DNA of 64,000 nt from Adhaeribacter soli (GCF_008727925.1 NZ_VTWT01000003.1:186001-250000); one strand, 5' to 3'. Positions 51,970-61,656 are shown, counted from the first letter of the stretch. Notes: generated by a model from the letters alone, not told the origin. A program made the numbers and translations.

Positions 51970-54615
51970 CTAATAAGTAATGGTTACACCAGCTCCATAT
52001 TTCATGTCGCTATCGTAATGGGTAGATAATGAAAAGTATTTGGTTACTATGTAGCGTAAGCCTGCCATGTACTCTTTATCGGTGTTAGCCATTAAGTTAA
52101 GGCGTAGACGGCTGGTAAGCGGAATGTCTTCCCGGCGCAGTTGCAGCCGGAATTTACCTTTGCTATCCACCCTGGCTTCAGCCTGTACCAACATCGGCAA
52201 CATATACTGAACCCCGGCCACAAAAGCCTTCCTGTTATTTTGGTTGCTGGTCTGTCCTAAAAGCGTTTCTTCCGCTTCGTTTTCTACGCTGTTGTGATGA
52301 TAGTCAAAACCGATGAACGGAAAGAGCCACTGCATTTTACCAAAATACCGGCCAAAGTAGGTTTCGCTTTCAATGCCATATTCCTTTTTGAAGCCGACCC
52401 GCCATTCGGTTATAGCTTGCCAGCGGGTAGTGCTGAGGGAAAATTCCCCATCGCTGCCATTTGTTTCAATGCCAATCTGCCCCGATTTTGTAATCATTCT
52501 TTCATCCATGTTCAGCATTCTCCAGTTCATTTTCGGATCGTGCAGTTCAGGATTGTGCGGTGAGTTTTCGTAAGAAAATACCCGGCCCATACCGGTCATC
52601 ATGTGGTAAAGAATGTGGCAGTGGAAAAACCAGTCACCACTTTCGGAAGCTGCAAATTCCAGGGTATCTGTTTCCATAGGCATAATATCAACCACATTTT
52701 TTAAAGGCGCATATTCTCCTTGTCCGTTCAACACCCGGAAATCGTGGCCATGCAGGTGCATGGGGTGGCGCATCATGGAATTGTTGTACATGATTATCTT
52801 TACATTTTCGCCCTTTTTGATCAGGATTTTATCCGTTTCCGATACCGTTTTATTATCGATTGTCCATACATAGCGGTTCATATTACCGGTAAGTTCAAAG
52901 CGCAGTAACTTTTCCGGTCCGGGTTTTAAAGTGGTTTTTTCTGTAGCCCGCAGCATGCCGTAATTCAGCGTAACCAAGTCACCCTCATCGGCAGCCATAT
53001 CCATATTATGGCCTTCATGCCCCTCCATGTTGTGGCCTTGCATAGATTGGGTTTTCTGCGTGGTATCAGTTTTTTGCTCCATTGGCATAGCATTTCCGGA
53101 AGCAGGCTTTGAGGTTTCTTTACCCTTCTTACCTGTTTCTTCTTCTCCGGTAACCTCCGGATACATTACCATGTTCATGTCCATTTGCTGCAGGCTCATC
53201 TGCATGCCCATAGGTTCCATGTCGCCATTCATCTTCATCATGCCGTTCATCATCTTCATACCTTCGAAATATTTGAGACGGCCTAAAGGTTTTGCAGGCA
53301 TTTTATGGCCGCTGCCCAGCCACAAAGAGGTGGAATTGGTGCGGTCTTCGGCAGTAGCTAAAAATTCGTATTGCATATCCTCCGGAATGGTCACGATGAG
53401 GTCATAAGTTTCGGAAGGCGCGATGATGAGGCGATCTACTTCCACGGGTTCTACATCGTTGCCATCGTTGGCTACAACCGTAATTTTGCCTCCGGAATAG
53501 GTGAGCCAGAAATACGTGGAAGCGCCCCCGTTCACAAGCCTAAGTTTTACCTGGTCACCACCCTTAAATTGGGTTTGCTCATTTATAGGCTTGCCGTTGG
53601 TCAGGAATTTTTCGTAAGCCACATCGCTTACGTCCATAGCCGTCATCCGCTTCCATTCGTTGGTGAGTTTGGTTTTGAAGTGTCCTTTCCGGATCGCTTC
53701 GGCATACGCCTGGGCAGCTCCTTTCTGAATCCCAAACCAATCGTTAGCACTGCGCAGGAAACGGAAAACTTCTTCTGGTTTCATATCCGTCCAATCGCTC
53801 AATACTATTGGAATGGCCGGAATTTCTGGTTCATTAACCTTATTAAAAATCAATGCTCCGTACATACCACTCTGTTCCTGCAATGCGCTATGGCTGTGGT
53901 ACCAGTAAGTGCCGTTCTGAATGATCGGGAATTTGTATAAATAAGTGGAATGGGGTTTTATGGGCATTTGAGTTAGCCAGGGCACGCCGTCGAAGCGATT
54001 CGGCAGAAAAACCCCATGCCAGTGAATGGACGTTTCAACATCCATTTTGTTGTGCACGTAAATTTCGGCGGTATCGCCTTCGGTAAAGGTTAAAACAGGC
54101 GCTGGAATCTGACCATTTATCGCTACAGCTTTCCTAGGTTTACCAGAATAATTTACAATGGTATCTTCTACATAAAGATCGTACCGGACTTTTTTAGGTT
54201 TATAAGTTGGCCCAGGACTTTCTACTTTATGTCCTGATGATTGTGCAGGCGCATTTTTTACGTCTTCGTTTAGAACTGGTGGCTTAGGTTTTTCTGCCTC
54301 ATTCTCTACCTTTTTTCCGGCTGGTTTTGTGGGCCTAACGGTTGGTTTCGTTGCTGGTTTGGCTGCCTCCTTTGGGGTAGGCTTAGCAGCTGGTTTCGGA
54401 GCTGGTTTAGGTATAGCTTTGGGCTTTTGGCGCACAAGAGCCATACCACATTTCGGGCAGGTACCGGGCTTGTTGCTTTGCACTTCGGGGTGCATTGGGC
54501 AGGTGTAAATTGTCGATTGCTGTTGTTGCTTGACTGGCATGTTATGCCCTTCGTGCTGGGCAAATGTTACTTGACCAAAACTTAAAAACAGCAGGATTGC
54601 TATAATATTTTTCAT
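51970..54615 (-). CDS. Multicopper oxidase (CopA-like) fused to a CopB-like outer-membrane domain
   Basis: 881 aa from the ATG at 54615. Signal peptide (MKNIIAILLFLSFGQVTFAQ), then a heavy-metal-binding YHS-like module (CPMHPEVQ...CPKCGM), a long Pro/Lys/Ala-rich linker, and the oxidase: SIHWHG, YWYHSHS, HPMHLHGHDF and FFHCHILYHMMTGM supply the type 1-3 copper ligands. Methionine-rich stretches (MKMMNGMMKMNGDM) are copper sinks. The last ~150 residues (TEWRVGFKKEYGIESETYFG, KYFSLSTHYDSDMKYGAGVTI) look like a CopB-type beta-barrel. It should oxidise Cu(I) in the periplasm. Confidence 0.92.
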   Translation of the reverse strand: MKNIIAILLFLSFGQVTFAQHEGHNMPVKQQQQSTIYTCPMHPEVQSNKPGTCPKCGMALVRQKPKAIPKPAPKPAAKPTPKEAAKPATKPTVRPTKPAGKKVENEAEKPKPPVLNEDVKNAPAQSSGHKVESPGPTYKPKKVRYDLYVEDTIVNYSGKPRKAVAINGQIPAPVLTFTEGDTAEIYVHNKMDVETSIHWHGVFLPNRFDGVPWLTQMPIKPHSTYLYKFPIIQNGTYWYHSHSALQEQSGMYGALIFNKVNEPEIPAIPIVLSDWTDMKPEEVFRFLRSANDWFGIQKGAAQAYAEAIRKGHFKTKLTNEWKRMTAMDVSDVAYEKFLTNGKPINEQTQFKGGDQVKLRLVNGGASTYFWLTYSGGKITVVANDGNDVEPVEVDRLIIAPSETYDLIVTIPEDMQYEFLATAEDRTNSTSLWLGSGHKMPAKPLGRLKYFEGMKMMNGMMKMNGDMEPMGMQMSLQQMDMNMVMYPEVTGEEETGKKGKETSKPASGNAMPMEQKTDTTQKTQSMQGHNMEGHEGHNMDMAADEGDLVTLNYGMLRATEKTTLKPGPEKLLRFELTGNMNRYVWTIDNKTVSETDKILIKKGENVKIIMYNNSMMRHPMHLHGHDFRVLNGQGEYAPLKNVVDIMPMETDTLEFAASESGDWFFHCHILYHMMTGMGRVFSYENSPHNPELHDPKMNWRMLNMDERMITKSGQIGIETNGSDGEFSLSTTRWQAITEWRVGFKKEYGIESETYFGRYFGKMQWLFPFIGFDYHHNSVENEAEETLLGQTSNQNNRKAFVAGVQYMLPMLVQAEARVDSKGKFRLQLRREDIPLTSRLRLNLMANTDKEYMAGLRYIVTKYFSLSTHYDSDMKYGAGVTITY

Positions 54616-54616
54616 T

Positions 54617-55081
54617 TTAATTCTTGTTTTCAAGGTCTTCCTGAATTTTTTCCGACCAATTAATCAGTGCCAGTTTTTCCTCGTCTGAAAGTTTGGCTTT
54701 AGGGTGCAATAGCAGATAGGATTTCAGAGGCATTTCATCATCCTGAATGCTATTTACTATGGATTTTAACTTGCTTTTTTGTCTCCGGGTAGAGTAATCG
54801 CCAAAAGTGCTGAAGTTTAATTCATCCTTACCTTCTCTGATGTGAGAAGCCAGCCACCAGCCTCCCGGCTGAATCTTTGCATACCAGGGATAATGCGTAT
54901 TGTTGCTATGGCAGTCATAACAGCTGTTCCTGAAAATGGTCTGGACATTATCCGGGATGGCATAGACTTTAGTTATTTCGGAAGGCAAAACCTGCCCGTT
55001 TTCATTACGGGCAGGTTGAATGAACTGAATTGCAATGAACAGGATTACCAACCCCAACAATATTTTCTTTGTCCAGGTCAT
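54617..55081 (-). CDS. Haem-binding domain protein
   Basis: 154 aa, an N-terminal membrane anchor (KKILLGLVILFIAIQF), and the motif NSCYDCHSNNTHYPWY: CxxCH for covalent haem c. The YPWYAKIQPGGWWLASHIREGK segment is typical of the Haem_bd family. It stops 1 bp before the oxidase ATG and so is co-transcribed; it may serve electron transfer in copper detoxification. Confidence 0.9.
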   Translation of the reverse strand: MTWTKKILLGLVILFIAIQFIQPARNENGQVLPSEITKVYAIPDNVQTIFRNSCYDCHSNNTHYPWYAKIQPGGWWLASHIREGKDELNFSTFGDYSTRRQKSKLKSIVNSIQDDEMPLKSYLLLHPKAKLSDEEKLALINWSEKIQEDLENKN

Positions 55082-55087
55082 TCAGGT

Positions 55088-55666
55088 TTACTTTAATTCT
55101 TCTTTAACTACGCCGCAAGTAGGCATAGATTTGCCTAAATACGGATTTTGGATCGCTTTGCTTTCGCTTACCCAATAGCCGCCTTTGTTTTTGTTGTACA
55201 TCGGGCAATGATCGTAATAAAGCGGCTGGCTGGTGCCAAAGGTTTTTACCAGCTGGTATACATCCTGGCTTAGGGTTTCGAAGTGCTCACGCTGGTGTTT
55301 CAGGTTGCCGGCGTTCGTGCTGATATGCTCCGCGTGCTCTTTGGCATCCTCTTCAATATCAGCGTAGGTTTTAGCTTGTTCGGGCGTAAGGGCACTTTTA
55401 TTAAAGTTTTGGATAGCGTTTACCAGTTCTTTACCGCCGGAAGCAGCAAGTTTATCATTGTCCTTCGCCAGAGCATTTTTTACTTTTATGTAAGCATCCA
55501 CTATACCTTTGATTGAAACTTCACTTTGCGCTGGTGTTTCATTAGGCTTGGCTACTTCTGTTTTTTGAGATTGATCAGATTTTGTGACCTGGTTCTTTGG
55601 AGAGTCGGCATTGCAGCTGGTCAAGAATATGGTTGAAAAAGCAAAACTTAGGATTAAGGCTTTCAT
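55088..55666 (-). CDS. DUF3347 lipoprotein
   Basis: 192 aa from the ATG at 55666. Lipoprotein signal (MKALILSFAFSTIFLTSCNA, lipobox LTSC). The domain has IKGIVDAYIKVKNALAKDND, HFETLSQDVYQLVKTFG, YYDHCPMYNKNKGGYWVSES and IQNPYLGKSMPTCG: the DUF3347 signature, related to the metal-binding regions of CusB-like proteins. Probably binds copper in the periplasm. Nothing is seen in the 300 bp upstream (55667-55966) except a weak open frame. Confidence 0.87.
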   Translation of the reverse strand: MKALILSFAFSTIFLTSCNADSPKNQVTKSDQSQKTEVAKPNETPAQSEVSIKGIVDAYIKVKNALAKDNDKLAASGGKELVNAIQNFNKSALTPEQAKTYADIEEDAKEHAEHISTNAGNLKHQREHFETLSQDVYQLVKTFGTSQPLYYDHCPMYNKNKGGYWVSESKAIQNPYLGKSMPTCGVVKEELK

Positions 55667-55966
55667 CGGTTTTTTATAATTAGAGTTAAAAAATTTACAG
55701 GTAGCCGGAATCCTTTCCAAATGATCGATAAATCATATGGAATGAACATGGCTGTAATTCCAAAGCCAATAGCGTTACGTTCTACCAAAACTTCAGAATA
55801 AAGGTCTAAAAGTGATGGACGCTGTTTTTCATCTTGCGTTGGGCAAGATCCTCCTGGCAAATGAATAATTAAATTATTGGGATGGGTGGAGTAAAACTCC
55901 AGTGCAGTAAAATATGGGCACAGGGATTTGCCTCAGTTATTTACTGCGGTAGAACTGAATTGTAAA

Positions 55967-56473
55967 TCAAATTATGAGGGAGCAAATAAATATCCTGATG
56001 TCCGGAATTTTTGGTTTTAGCCCAACATCGGGGAAAAGATTTACCGGTAAATCGGCGTGTGAATTGGCGTGAGAGCCTGTAAAAGTAAGATGATCAGGAA
56101 CTATGAATTGGAAATCGTCAGGGGCAAACTGAAACTTCTGTAGCCCAGAACCTGATGCATAAAAGAAATTAGTCTGATCACAGCAGTCCTCTTTCTCCTT
56201 GGATGAACCTTGATGCGGGCATTTATCTTCGTGCTTCTGTAATTCAGAATTTATGAGAGCAACATGGCCTTTTTGGTCATGATTGGCGGCTAAGCCTTCA
56301 TGATGGTGATCTACAGGACTTTCACTATGTACAAGTCCAGAACCTTTTCCCTGATGATGCCCAGGTGCCATGGATATGCTGCACCATACTTCTAAAGCAT
56401 AGACATTGAAGATAGATGCAATCAATGCAAATACCATCAATTGTTTGCTTATTTGTTTCAGGTGCTTGTTCAT
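55967..56473 (-). CDS. His/Cys-rich exported protein, HYC_CC_PP-like (tentative)
   Basis: 168 aa from the ATG at 56473; further upstream codons are not convincing. Hydrophobic N-terminus (QLMVFALIASIFNVYALEVW), then metal-ligand-rich stretches (MAPGHHQGKGSG, DHHHEGLAANHDQ, HEDKCPHQG, EDCCDQTN) and a terminal IPDIRIFICSLII. The pattern of CC, His clusters and a P-x-R-x-I-F-I end recalls the small HYC_CC_PP proteins near copper genes. Likely a periplasmic metal scavenger heading the copper operon. Confidence 0.6.
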   Translation of the reverse strand: MNKHLKQISKQLMVFALIASIFNVYALEVWCSISMAPGHHQGKGSGLVHSESPVDHHHEGLAANHDQKGHVALINSELQKHEDKCPHQGSSKEKEDCCDQTNFFYASGSGLQKFQFAPDDFQFIVPDHLTFTGSHANSHADLPVNLFPDVGLKPKIPDIRIFICSLII

Positions 56474-56649
56474 AAACAGGTTTACATACCCAATTACAAA
56501 GAAAAGGTTTCTTATGGTGGTTTTCGTTACAGAATTTGGGAATTGTTTTGCAGAATTATACAAAATATAAAAGAGATTACCTTTTATCATTGTTTCCAAC
56601 TTTCCTATGTTTTTAATATATTGAAGAACAAATTAACCGGCAAGTTTCT

Positions 56650-58125
56650 ATGGGGAAGATTACATTTTTCTGGGCTTTAGATAAGAAATTGGAGCGAATA
56701 TCCATAAATGACGCAGAAAGTGGCGCTAATGGTTATTATTGCGAGGGCTGCAAAAATGAAATGGAAGCCTGTAAAGGCCAGGAAGTCAGGCCTTATTTCA
56801 GGCACCATACAAAATTAGGTTCTAAGGATATTCAAGAATGTAACTGGTCAAATGAAAAAGCCAGGCATGCCATAGGAAAAGACATTCTCCAAATGGAGAA
56901 GCAAATTAAGGTTCCAAGCCTTTACATTGAAGTTCCTCCTGAATATAGATACAAGCGCAACGAAGTTGAATTTACTAAAATCAGGAGTTCACATATAATC
57001 CAGGCTTATGAGGTCCTGAAGGAAAAATATGTGTATGAAAATGAGTTTGGTGAGGTCAAATATGCTTCCGGAGAGAATAAAGAAATTGAAAAAAAGTATC
57101 TGTATGTTAAGCCAGATGCCCTTTTTCTGGATCGAGAGGGTAAAATAATTTTGTTGGTTGAGCTACATGCAACTCATAAAGTAGACCACGAAAAACAAGC
57201 AAAATTATTTCGGCTAGGAATAGATGCAATTGAAGTAAAAATTCCGAAGGCGCACGACAGTACAGAAATTGGAAACAACTTTAAGATTACTAAAAATACC
57301 AAATGGCTTTATAATCATGAACAAGCAACCACGAAATTTAACGCCAATACCCACCTTGCTGGAAAGAGAAGTAAGAGAACTATTGTGGACGGAGGAGACT
57401 TTATTCCAGAAGAGGCTTACGAGTGCAGAGCGTTCAGGATTAATGAAGCTATACGCACAATTAAAGGAATATTGGGAGGAGCTGAATTTAACGAAAGTAG
57501 AAACGCAATTGAAGGAGAGTTCCTTAGAATTGAACAAGCTAAAGAAGGATTTAGAGAAAGACTTTCCGACCGTAATTCAAGAGCAGAAACAGAAGCTAGG
57601 ACTATTCTTGCAAGGCTTGAAAAGCTCGAAGTCCAGGAAATTGATAGCCTTACAAAACAGGAGGCTGAAATTGCAGGAGAAGAAGTTGGAGAACAAGAAG
57701 CTTATAGAAAACGCTATTCAGGATTGGAGCAAAGATATAAAAACAAGAGAAAAGAACTTGAACGAGAGGAAGGAACAGTTGCCGATTCAGAAAATGAATA
57801 TGGAGAAGGAATCCAAGCTGTTAGAGACAGACTGGATGATGAGGAAAGCGACCTTAGAAGAAAATTTGAGCCAAGAATTGCAGAACTTAGAAGATCAATA
57901 CAGCAAGTATTGGGATCAATTAACCTTACTGGAAAAAGAGGAACTGGACTGGCAGATAGAGAACGAAAGATTAAACTTGATGCAGAAGAAGCTCAGCGAG
58001 ACCTTGAAACAGAAATCGGAAATCTTGAAGCAGAAAGAGGAGCTCTCGAAGCTACACAAGAAAGACTTAGAAGAGTTAGCATGGCTAGAAAAAAGTTCAG
58101 TGACATTCAAAACGCGACTCGTTAA
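56650..58125 (+). CDS. CoiA-like zinc-finger/nuclease protein with long coiled coil
   Basis: 491 aa. Residues 1-75 hold a zinc-finger-like YYCEGCKNEMEACKGQEVRPYFRHH as in CoiA; residues about 150-190 look like a nuclease core (YVKPDALFLDREGKIILLVELHATHKVDHEKQAKL: D...E-x-H). From about 250 the protein is a long charged coiled coil (LARLEKLEVQEIDSL, RYKNKRKELEREEG). Within 57269-58195 the +1 frame is also open and continues 70 bp past this stop, so the true C-terminus may lie in the other frame. ATG at 56650. No partner gene is obvious. Confidence 0.65.
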   Translation: MGKITFFWALDKKLERISINDAESGANGYYCEGCKNEMEACKGQEVRPYFRHHTKLGSKDIQECNWSNEKARHAIGKDILQMEKQIKVPSLYIEVPPEYRYKRNEVEFTKIRSSHIIQAYEVLKEKYVYENEFGEVKYASGENKEIEKKYLYVKPDALFLDREGKIILLVELHATHKVDHEKQAKLFRLGIDAIEVKIPKAHDSTEIGNNFKITKNTKWLYNHEQATTKFNANTHLAGKRSKRTIVDGGDFIPEEAYECRAFRINEAIRTIKGILGGAEFNESRNAIEGEFLRIEQAKEGFRERLSDRNSRAETEARTILARLEKLEVQEIDSLTKQEAEIAGEEVGEQEAYRKRYSGLEQRYKNKRKELEREEGTVADSENEYGEGIQAVRDRLDDEESDLRRKFEPRIAELRRSIQQVLGSINLTGKRGTGLADRERKIKLDAEEAQRDLETEIGNLEAERGALEATQERLRRVSMARKKFSDIQNATR

Positions 58126-58195
58126 ATACGGCATGATTAAAGAAACTGATTTCCCTGAAGTCCAGATCAATTATGATATTATGGATTCTATTTAA
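57269..58195 (+). other. Overlapping +1 open frame, 308 codons
   Basis: Open in the +1 frame inside and beyond the CoiA-like gene. Its last part (LEELAWLEKSSVTFKTRLVK, then YGMIKETDFPEVQINYDIMD) reads as ordinary protein, and the 70 bp after the frame-0 stop have coding character and end at a TAA 14 bp before the terminator. The earlier part is purine-rich, which leaves both frames open. Either a frameshift in the parent gene or chance. Confidence 0.35.
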
Positions 58196-58209
58196 AAATT
58201 TCCAAAACT

Positions 58210-58240
58210 AAAAAGCCTTCTTTAAAGGAAGGCTTTTTTA
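58210..58240 (+). terminator. Terminator after the CoiA-like gene
   Basis: AAAAAGCCTTC / GAAGGCTTTTTT with a 7-nt loop. Confidence 0.88.
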
Positions 58241-58242
58241 TT

Positions 58243-58299
58243 AAGCATTGCAGCCATCCCGGTCAAGATTGTTAGGCTTACCGGCGAACCGCAATGCTT
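58243..58299. repeat. Compound hairpin AAGCATTGC ... GCAATGCTT
   Basis: Nine-bp perfect outer arms (58243-58251, 58291-58299) and an inner CCGGT/ACCGG pair (58259-58263, 58279-58283) around a loop containing GTTAGGC. No T tail, so not a terminator. Possibly a structured RNA or a recombination-site remnant. The rest of the gap to 58425 is AT-rich without a feature. Confidence 0.5.
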
Positions 58300-58425
58300 T
58301 CTATATTAACATATCAAATGCCTGCAAAGTTACAAATTTCCCTTTTGAAGCTTTTTTTTTAAATAAACCTCGATGATATTTTTGTGAGTTGACAAGAAAG
58401 ATCTATTTAAATAGATTTATATAGC

Positions 58426-58659
58426 CTAAAAATGATCTATTTTAAAGGGTTCAAACACTTCATTTTTTTGCAAATTCTGCGAATTAGGAAAGTCAAAAAA
58501 AACAGCTGTAACTATTTGTAACAGCTGCTTTTTAGTTAAAATAAGACGTATGTTCTTTTTGTAAAATTCTCGCATTTTAGATCCCAGAAAATGGATAGAT
58601 TTTGCAGTTTCAAATTGTAACTTCTCTTTTATTTCTATCCCTTTTGAAAAGCTCTTCAT
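58426..58659 (-). CDS. Hypothetical protein, 77 aa
   Basis: From the ATG at 58659 (MKSFSKGIEIKEKLQFETAK); the frame is open another 48 bp upstream. Basic, helical, no signal peptide. It ends in FEPFKIDHF. Nothing recognised; the gap around it is AT-rich. Short and with weak support, it may be chance. Confidence 0.35.
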   Translation of the reverse strand: MKSFSKGIEIKEKLQFETAKSIHFLGSKMREFYKKNIRLILTKKQLLQIVTAVFFDFPNSQNLQKNEVFEPFKIDHF

Positions 58660-58785
58660 CGCAAACAATTTTTCATTTGGTTTAAAGCCATTACAAAAAG
58701 TAACCAACTGTTACAAAAGGTTACAATTAAAAATTTGGAGTTTCAGAACATAGTTCCGGATAATTTAAACCAGGAATACTGTTTC

Positions 58786-61653
58786 CTATAACCGAGCACC
58801 CATTCCCCGGATGAATGTTTCTACAAAGCCAATCATTTTAGTGGTAATCCGTTCCGCAACGGGTTTCCGTTCCAATAGTTTGGGCATAGCTGGAAGCATA
58901 CTTAGCACTTCATCCCTAAGTGGTTTTCGTTCGGTAAACAAGTAATTTCCTAAAACAGCTTGTAACTTTACAGGATCTAGCTTTTCTTCGGCAGTCAGGG
59001 CATCAAACGCTTTCATTTGTTCCGCAGCCCAGAAGTTTTCAAAGGCCTCCTGAACATCGTCGGTATCTTCAATGTGTGGCAGGTTTTCTTCGATGAATTT
59101 CCGGATCAGTTCCCGTTTGCTACGAAGGGTGGTTTCACCTGTAAGGATTTCCAGGATGGCTCGTTTTTGCTTGTCTTGTTCTTCTGGTTTTGCGTTGCTT
59201 AGTTTGGCGAGAAGCTTTAAGATATAGGCTACATTGATCTCGTCGCGGTGAATTAATTCCAGCTCAAAATCCACGTCGTTCAGGATCGATTCTTTCTCTT
59301 TGGATGTGCCGGTTTTTACTTTATCGTACAGGTCCAGGTACTTGCTTTTATAGTCCTCGAAACTCTGCTCGCTCATAGCCAAATTATCGAAGCTGAAATC
59401 GGCAAAAGTAACCAGAATGTTTTTGATGCGCATCAACTCCCGAAAGGCTGTTACAAATTGTAACTCTTCGTTTTCGCTGGGTAAATTATCTACGCTGCTC
59501 ACGGAGGGCGCTATTTTTAAAAGCTCGGCAAAAGCTATATTGAATTTGCTTACATAGTCTTCAAAAGGAGCCATAAGAATGGTTTCTTTGGCATCCTTAT
59601 TAGAGAACAGCGCAATAGCATCATCAGTGGCCTGTTTCAGATTTCGGAAACAAACAATATTACCCTGCGATTTCTGCTCGGTATATAGCCGGTTGGTACG
59701 GCTATAGGCTTGTATCAGTCCGTGGTGCTTCAGGTTCTTATCTACATACAGGGTATTCACAGCCGGACTGTCGAACCCGGTCAGGAACATGTTTACCACC
59801 AGCAGAATATCTATTTCTCGGTTTTTAACCCGCTTCGAAATATCGTTGTAATAGTTGTAAAACGACTGGCTGTCGGTAGTGGTAAATTTGGTGCCGAAAA
59901 GGGTATTGTAATCGGCAATAAAAGCATCCAGCTTTTCGCGGGTGTGGCTGGCAGCGCAGTAAGTTTTGGTGGGCTCGGCGGCTAGTTGGATCGGCTCCTC
60001 CGAAAAATCAGGCAAAATTCCGGTAGCCCCTTTGTCTTCTTCGTTTTCGGTGTAACTAAAAATAGTGGCTATTTTCAGGTTGTGGCGGCCTTCAGTTTTT
60101 CGCTGCTTAAATAGCTCGTAATATTTTATAAGCGTATCTACACTGCCAACGCAGAACATGCCAGTAAGATCCTTGCCGTGCGTTTTCTTTGAGTGATTTT
60201 CGATTATGTAATCCGTGATCTTTTCCAGGCGCTGGGGCGATTCCAATAGTTCCTTAGTATCGATATCTTCTACTTCAATATCGAGGTTGGTATTGCTGCC
60301 TTCCTTTTCTTTGTAGCGGCCAATATATTCTACCGAGAATTTGAGCACATTCTCATCTTTAATGGCATCTGTAATCAGGTACTTGTGCAGACACTCGCCA
60401 AACAGGTCTTTGGTAGTACGCTTGCCCAGATCATTTTTGATTACGTTTTCGGCAAAAATCGGCGTACCGGTAAACCCGAATAGCTGGGCATTGGCAAAAT
60501 AGCGCTTAATGCGGTTATGGGTTTCGCCGAACTGGCTGCGGTGGCACTCATCGAAAATAAAAACGATGCGCTCGTTTTGCAGAGCCTCCATTTTTCCAGT
60601 AAAACGTGCGTTACCAATGGCGTTGTTCAGCTTCTGGATGGTGGTTACAATAAGTTTAGTAGAGCCAGCAAGTTGGTTTACTAGGGCCCGGGTATCGTCG
60701 GTGCCATCTATGCTGCCGGCCGAAAAGCTGTTGAATTCTTTAGTGGTCTGGAAATCAAGATCTTTGCGGTCTACTACAAATACTACTTTATGCACTTTAG
60801 GCAAGTGCATGAGGATCTGGCTGGCCTTAAAAGAGGTAAGCGTTTTACCGGAGCCCGTGGTATGCCAAATATAGCCGTTCTGATCGCTGGATTTTACCTG
60901 GTTTATAATGGCCTCGGTAGCGTAATACTGGTACGGTCGCAGCACCATCAGTATTTTGTGCGTTTCGTTGAGTACAATGTACTTGGTAAGCATTTTTGCC
61001 AGGTAGCTGGGCTCCAGGAAAACCTTGGCAAAGGCTTCAAGCTGGGTAATAAGTTTGTTGTTTTTATCGGCCCAGTAAAAGGTTTGCTTAAAGCTTTGAG
61101 ATTTGTTGTTGGCGTAGTACTTGGTGTTTACACCGTTGCTGATAACGAACAACTGCGCATATTGGTAAAGGCCATGCGAAGCTCCGAAAGAATGCCGGTG
61201 GTAGCGGTTTACCTGGTTAAAAGCTTCTTTCAATTCCAGGCCCCGGCGCTTTAGCTCGATCTGCACCAAAGGCAAACCGTTGACCAATAAGGTAACGTCG
61301 TAGCGGTTTTTATACAGGCCGGCCATGCTTACCTGTTGCGTAACCTGGAACTGGTTCTGGCTCCAATCTTCCTGTTGGATAAACTCCAAGTAAATGCTTT
61401 CGCCGTTATCTTTGGTGAGCTGCATTTTATCCCGGAGTATTTTGGCCCGGTCGAACACGTTGCCTTTATTCAGGTGGTTGAGCACGCGCTCAAACTCCTT
61501 AGCCGTAAGAGTAACCTGGTTATATTTTTCCAGCTGGGTTTTCAGATTAGCCAGCAAGGCCTGCTCGTCTTTTATGGACACAAATGCATAGCCGAGCGTC
61601 TGGAGCTGCTTTACCAGGTTATCTTCGAGTTCCTGCTCCGGTTGTTTGCTCAT
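58786..61653 (-). CDS. hsdR: Type I restriction enzyme R subunit
   Basis: 955 aa. N-terminal nuclease domain with the YDVTLLVNGLPLVQIELKRR motif (D...E-x-K), then a helicase motor: Walker A TTGSGKTLTSFKA, DEAD-box-like FIFDECHRSQ, FGFTGTPIF, VNMFLTGFDSPAVNTLYVDK and QAYSRTNR. The C-terminal ~200 residues are a helical HsdM-binding part (EILTGETTLRSKRELIRKFI). It cuts foreign DNA after translocation when the HsdMS complex meets unmethylated sites. ATG at 61653. Confidence 0.95.
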   Translation of the reverse strand: MSKQPEQELEDNLVKQLQTLGYAFVSIKDEQALLANLKTQLEKYNQVTLTAKEFERVLNHLNKGNVFDRAKILRDKMQLTKDNGESIYLEFIQQEDWSQNQFQVTQQVSMAGLYKNRYDVTLLVNGLPLVQIELKRRGLELKEAFNQVNRYHRHSFGASHGLYQYAQLFVISNGVNTKYYANNKSQSFKQTFYWADKNNKLITQLEAFAKVFLEPSYLAKMLTKYIVLNETHKILMVLRPYQYYATEAIINQVKSSDQNGYIWHTTGSGKTLTSFKASQILMHLPKVHKVVFVVDRKDLDFQTTKEFNSFSAGSIDGTDDTRALVNQLAGSTKLIVTTIQKLNNAIGNARFTGKMEALQNERIVFIFDECHRSQFGETHNRIKRYFANAQLFGFTGTPIFAENVIKNDLGKRTTKDLFGECLHKYLITDAIKDENVLKFSVEYIGRYKEKEGSNTNLDIEVEDIDTKELLESPQRLEKITDYIIENHSKKTHGKDLTGMFCVGSVDTLIKYYELFKQRKTEGRHNLKIATIFSYTENEEDKGATGILPDFSEEPIQLAAEPTKTYCAASHTREKLDAFIADYNTLFGTKFTTTDSQSFYNYYNDISKRVKNREIDILLVVNMFLTGFDSPAVNTLYVDKNLKHHGLIQAYSRTNRLYTEQKSQGNIVCFRNLKQATDDAIALFSNKDAKETILMAPFEDYVSKFNIAFAELLKIAPSVSSVDNLPSENEELQFVTAFRELMRIKNILVTFADFSFDNLAMSEQSFEDYKSKYLDLYDKVKTGTSKEKESILNDVDFELELIHRDEINVAYILKLLAKLSNAKPEEQDKQKRAILEILTGETTLRSKRELIRKFIEENLPHIEDTDDVQEAFENFWAAEQMKAFDALTAEEKLDPVKLQAVLGNYLFTERKPLRDEVLSMLPAMPKLLERKPVAERITTKMIGFVETFIRGMGARL

Positions 61654-61656
61654 TGG

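Noticed and set aside
55663-55860. 65-codon minus-strand frame upstream of the DUF3347 gene
   Set aside because: No recognisable start context, overlaps the DUF3347 start, composition unlike neighbouring exported proteins.
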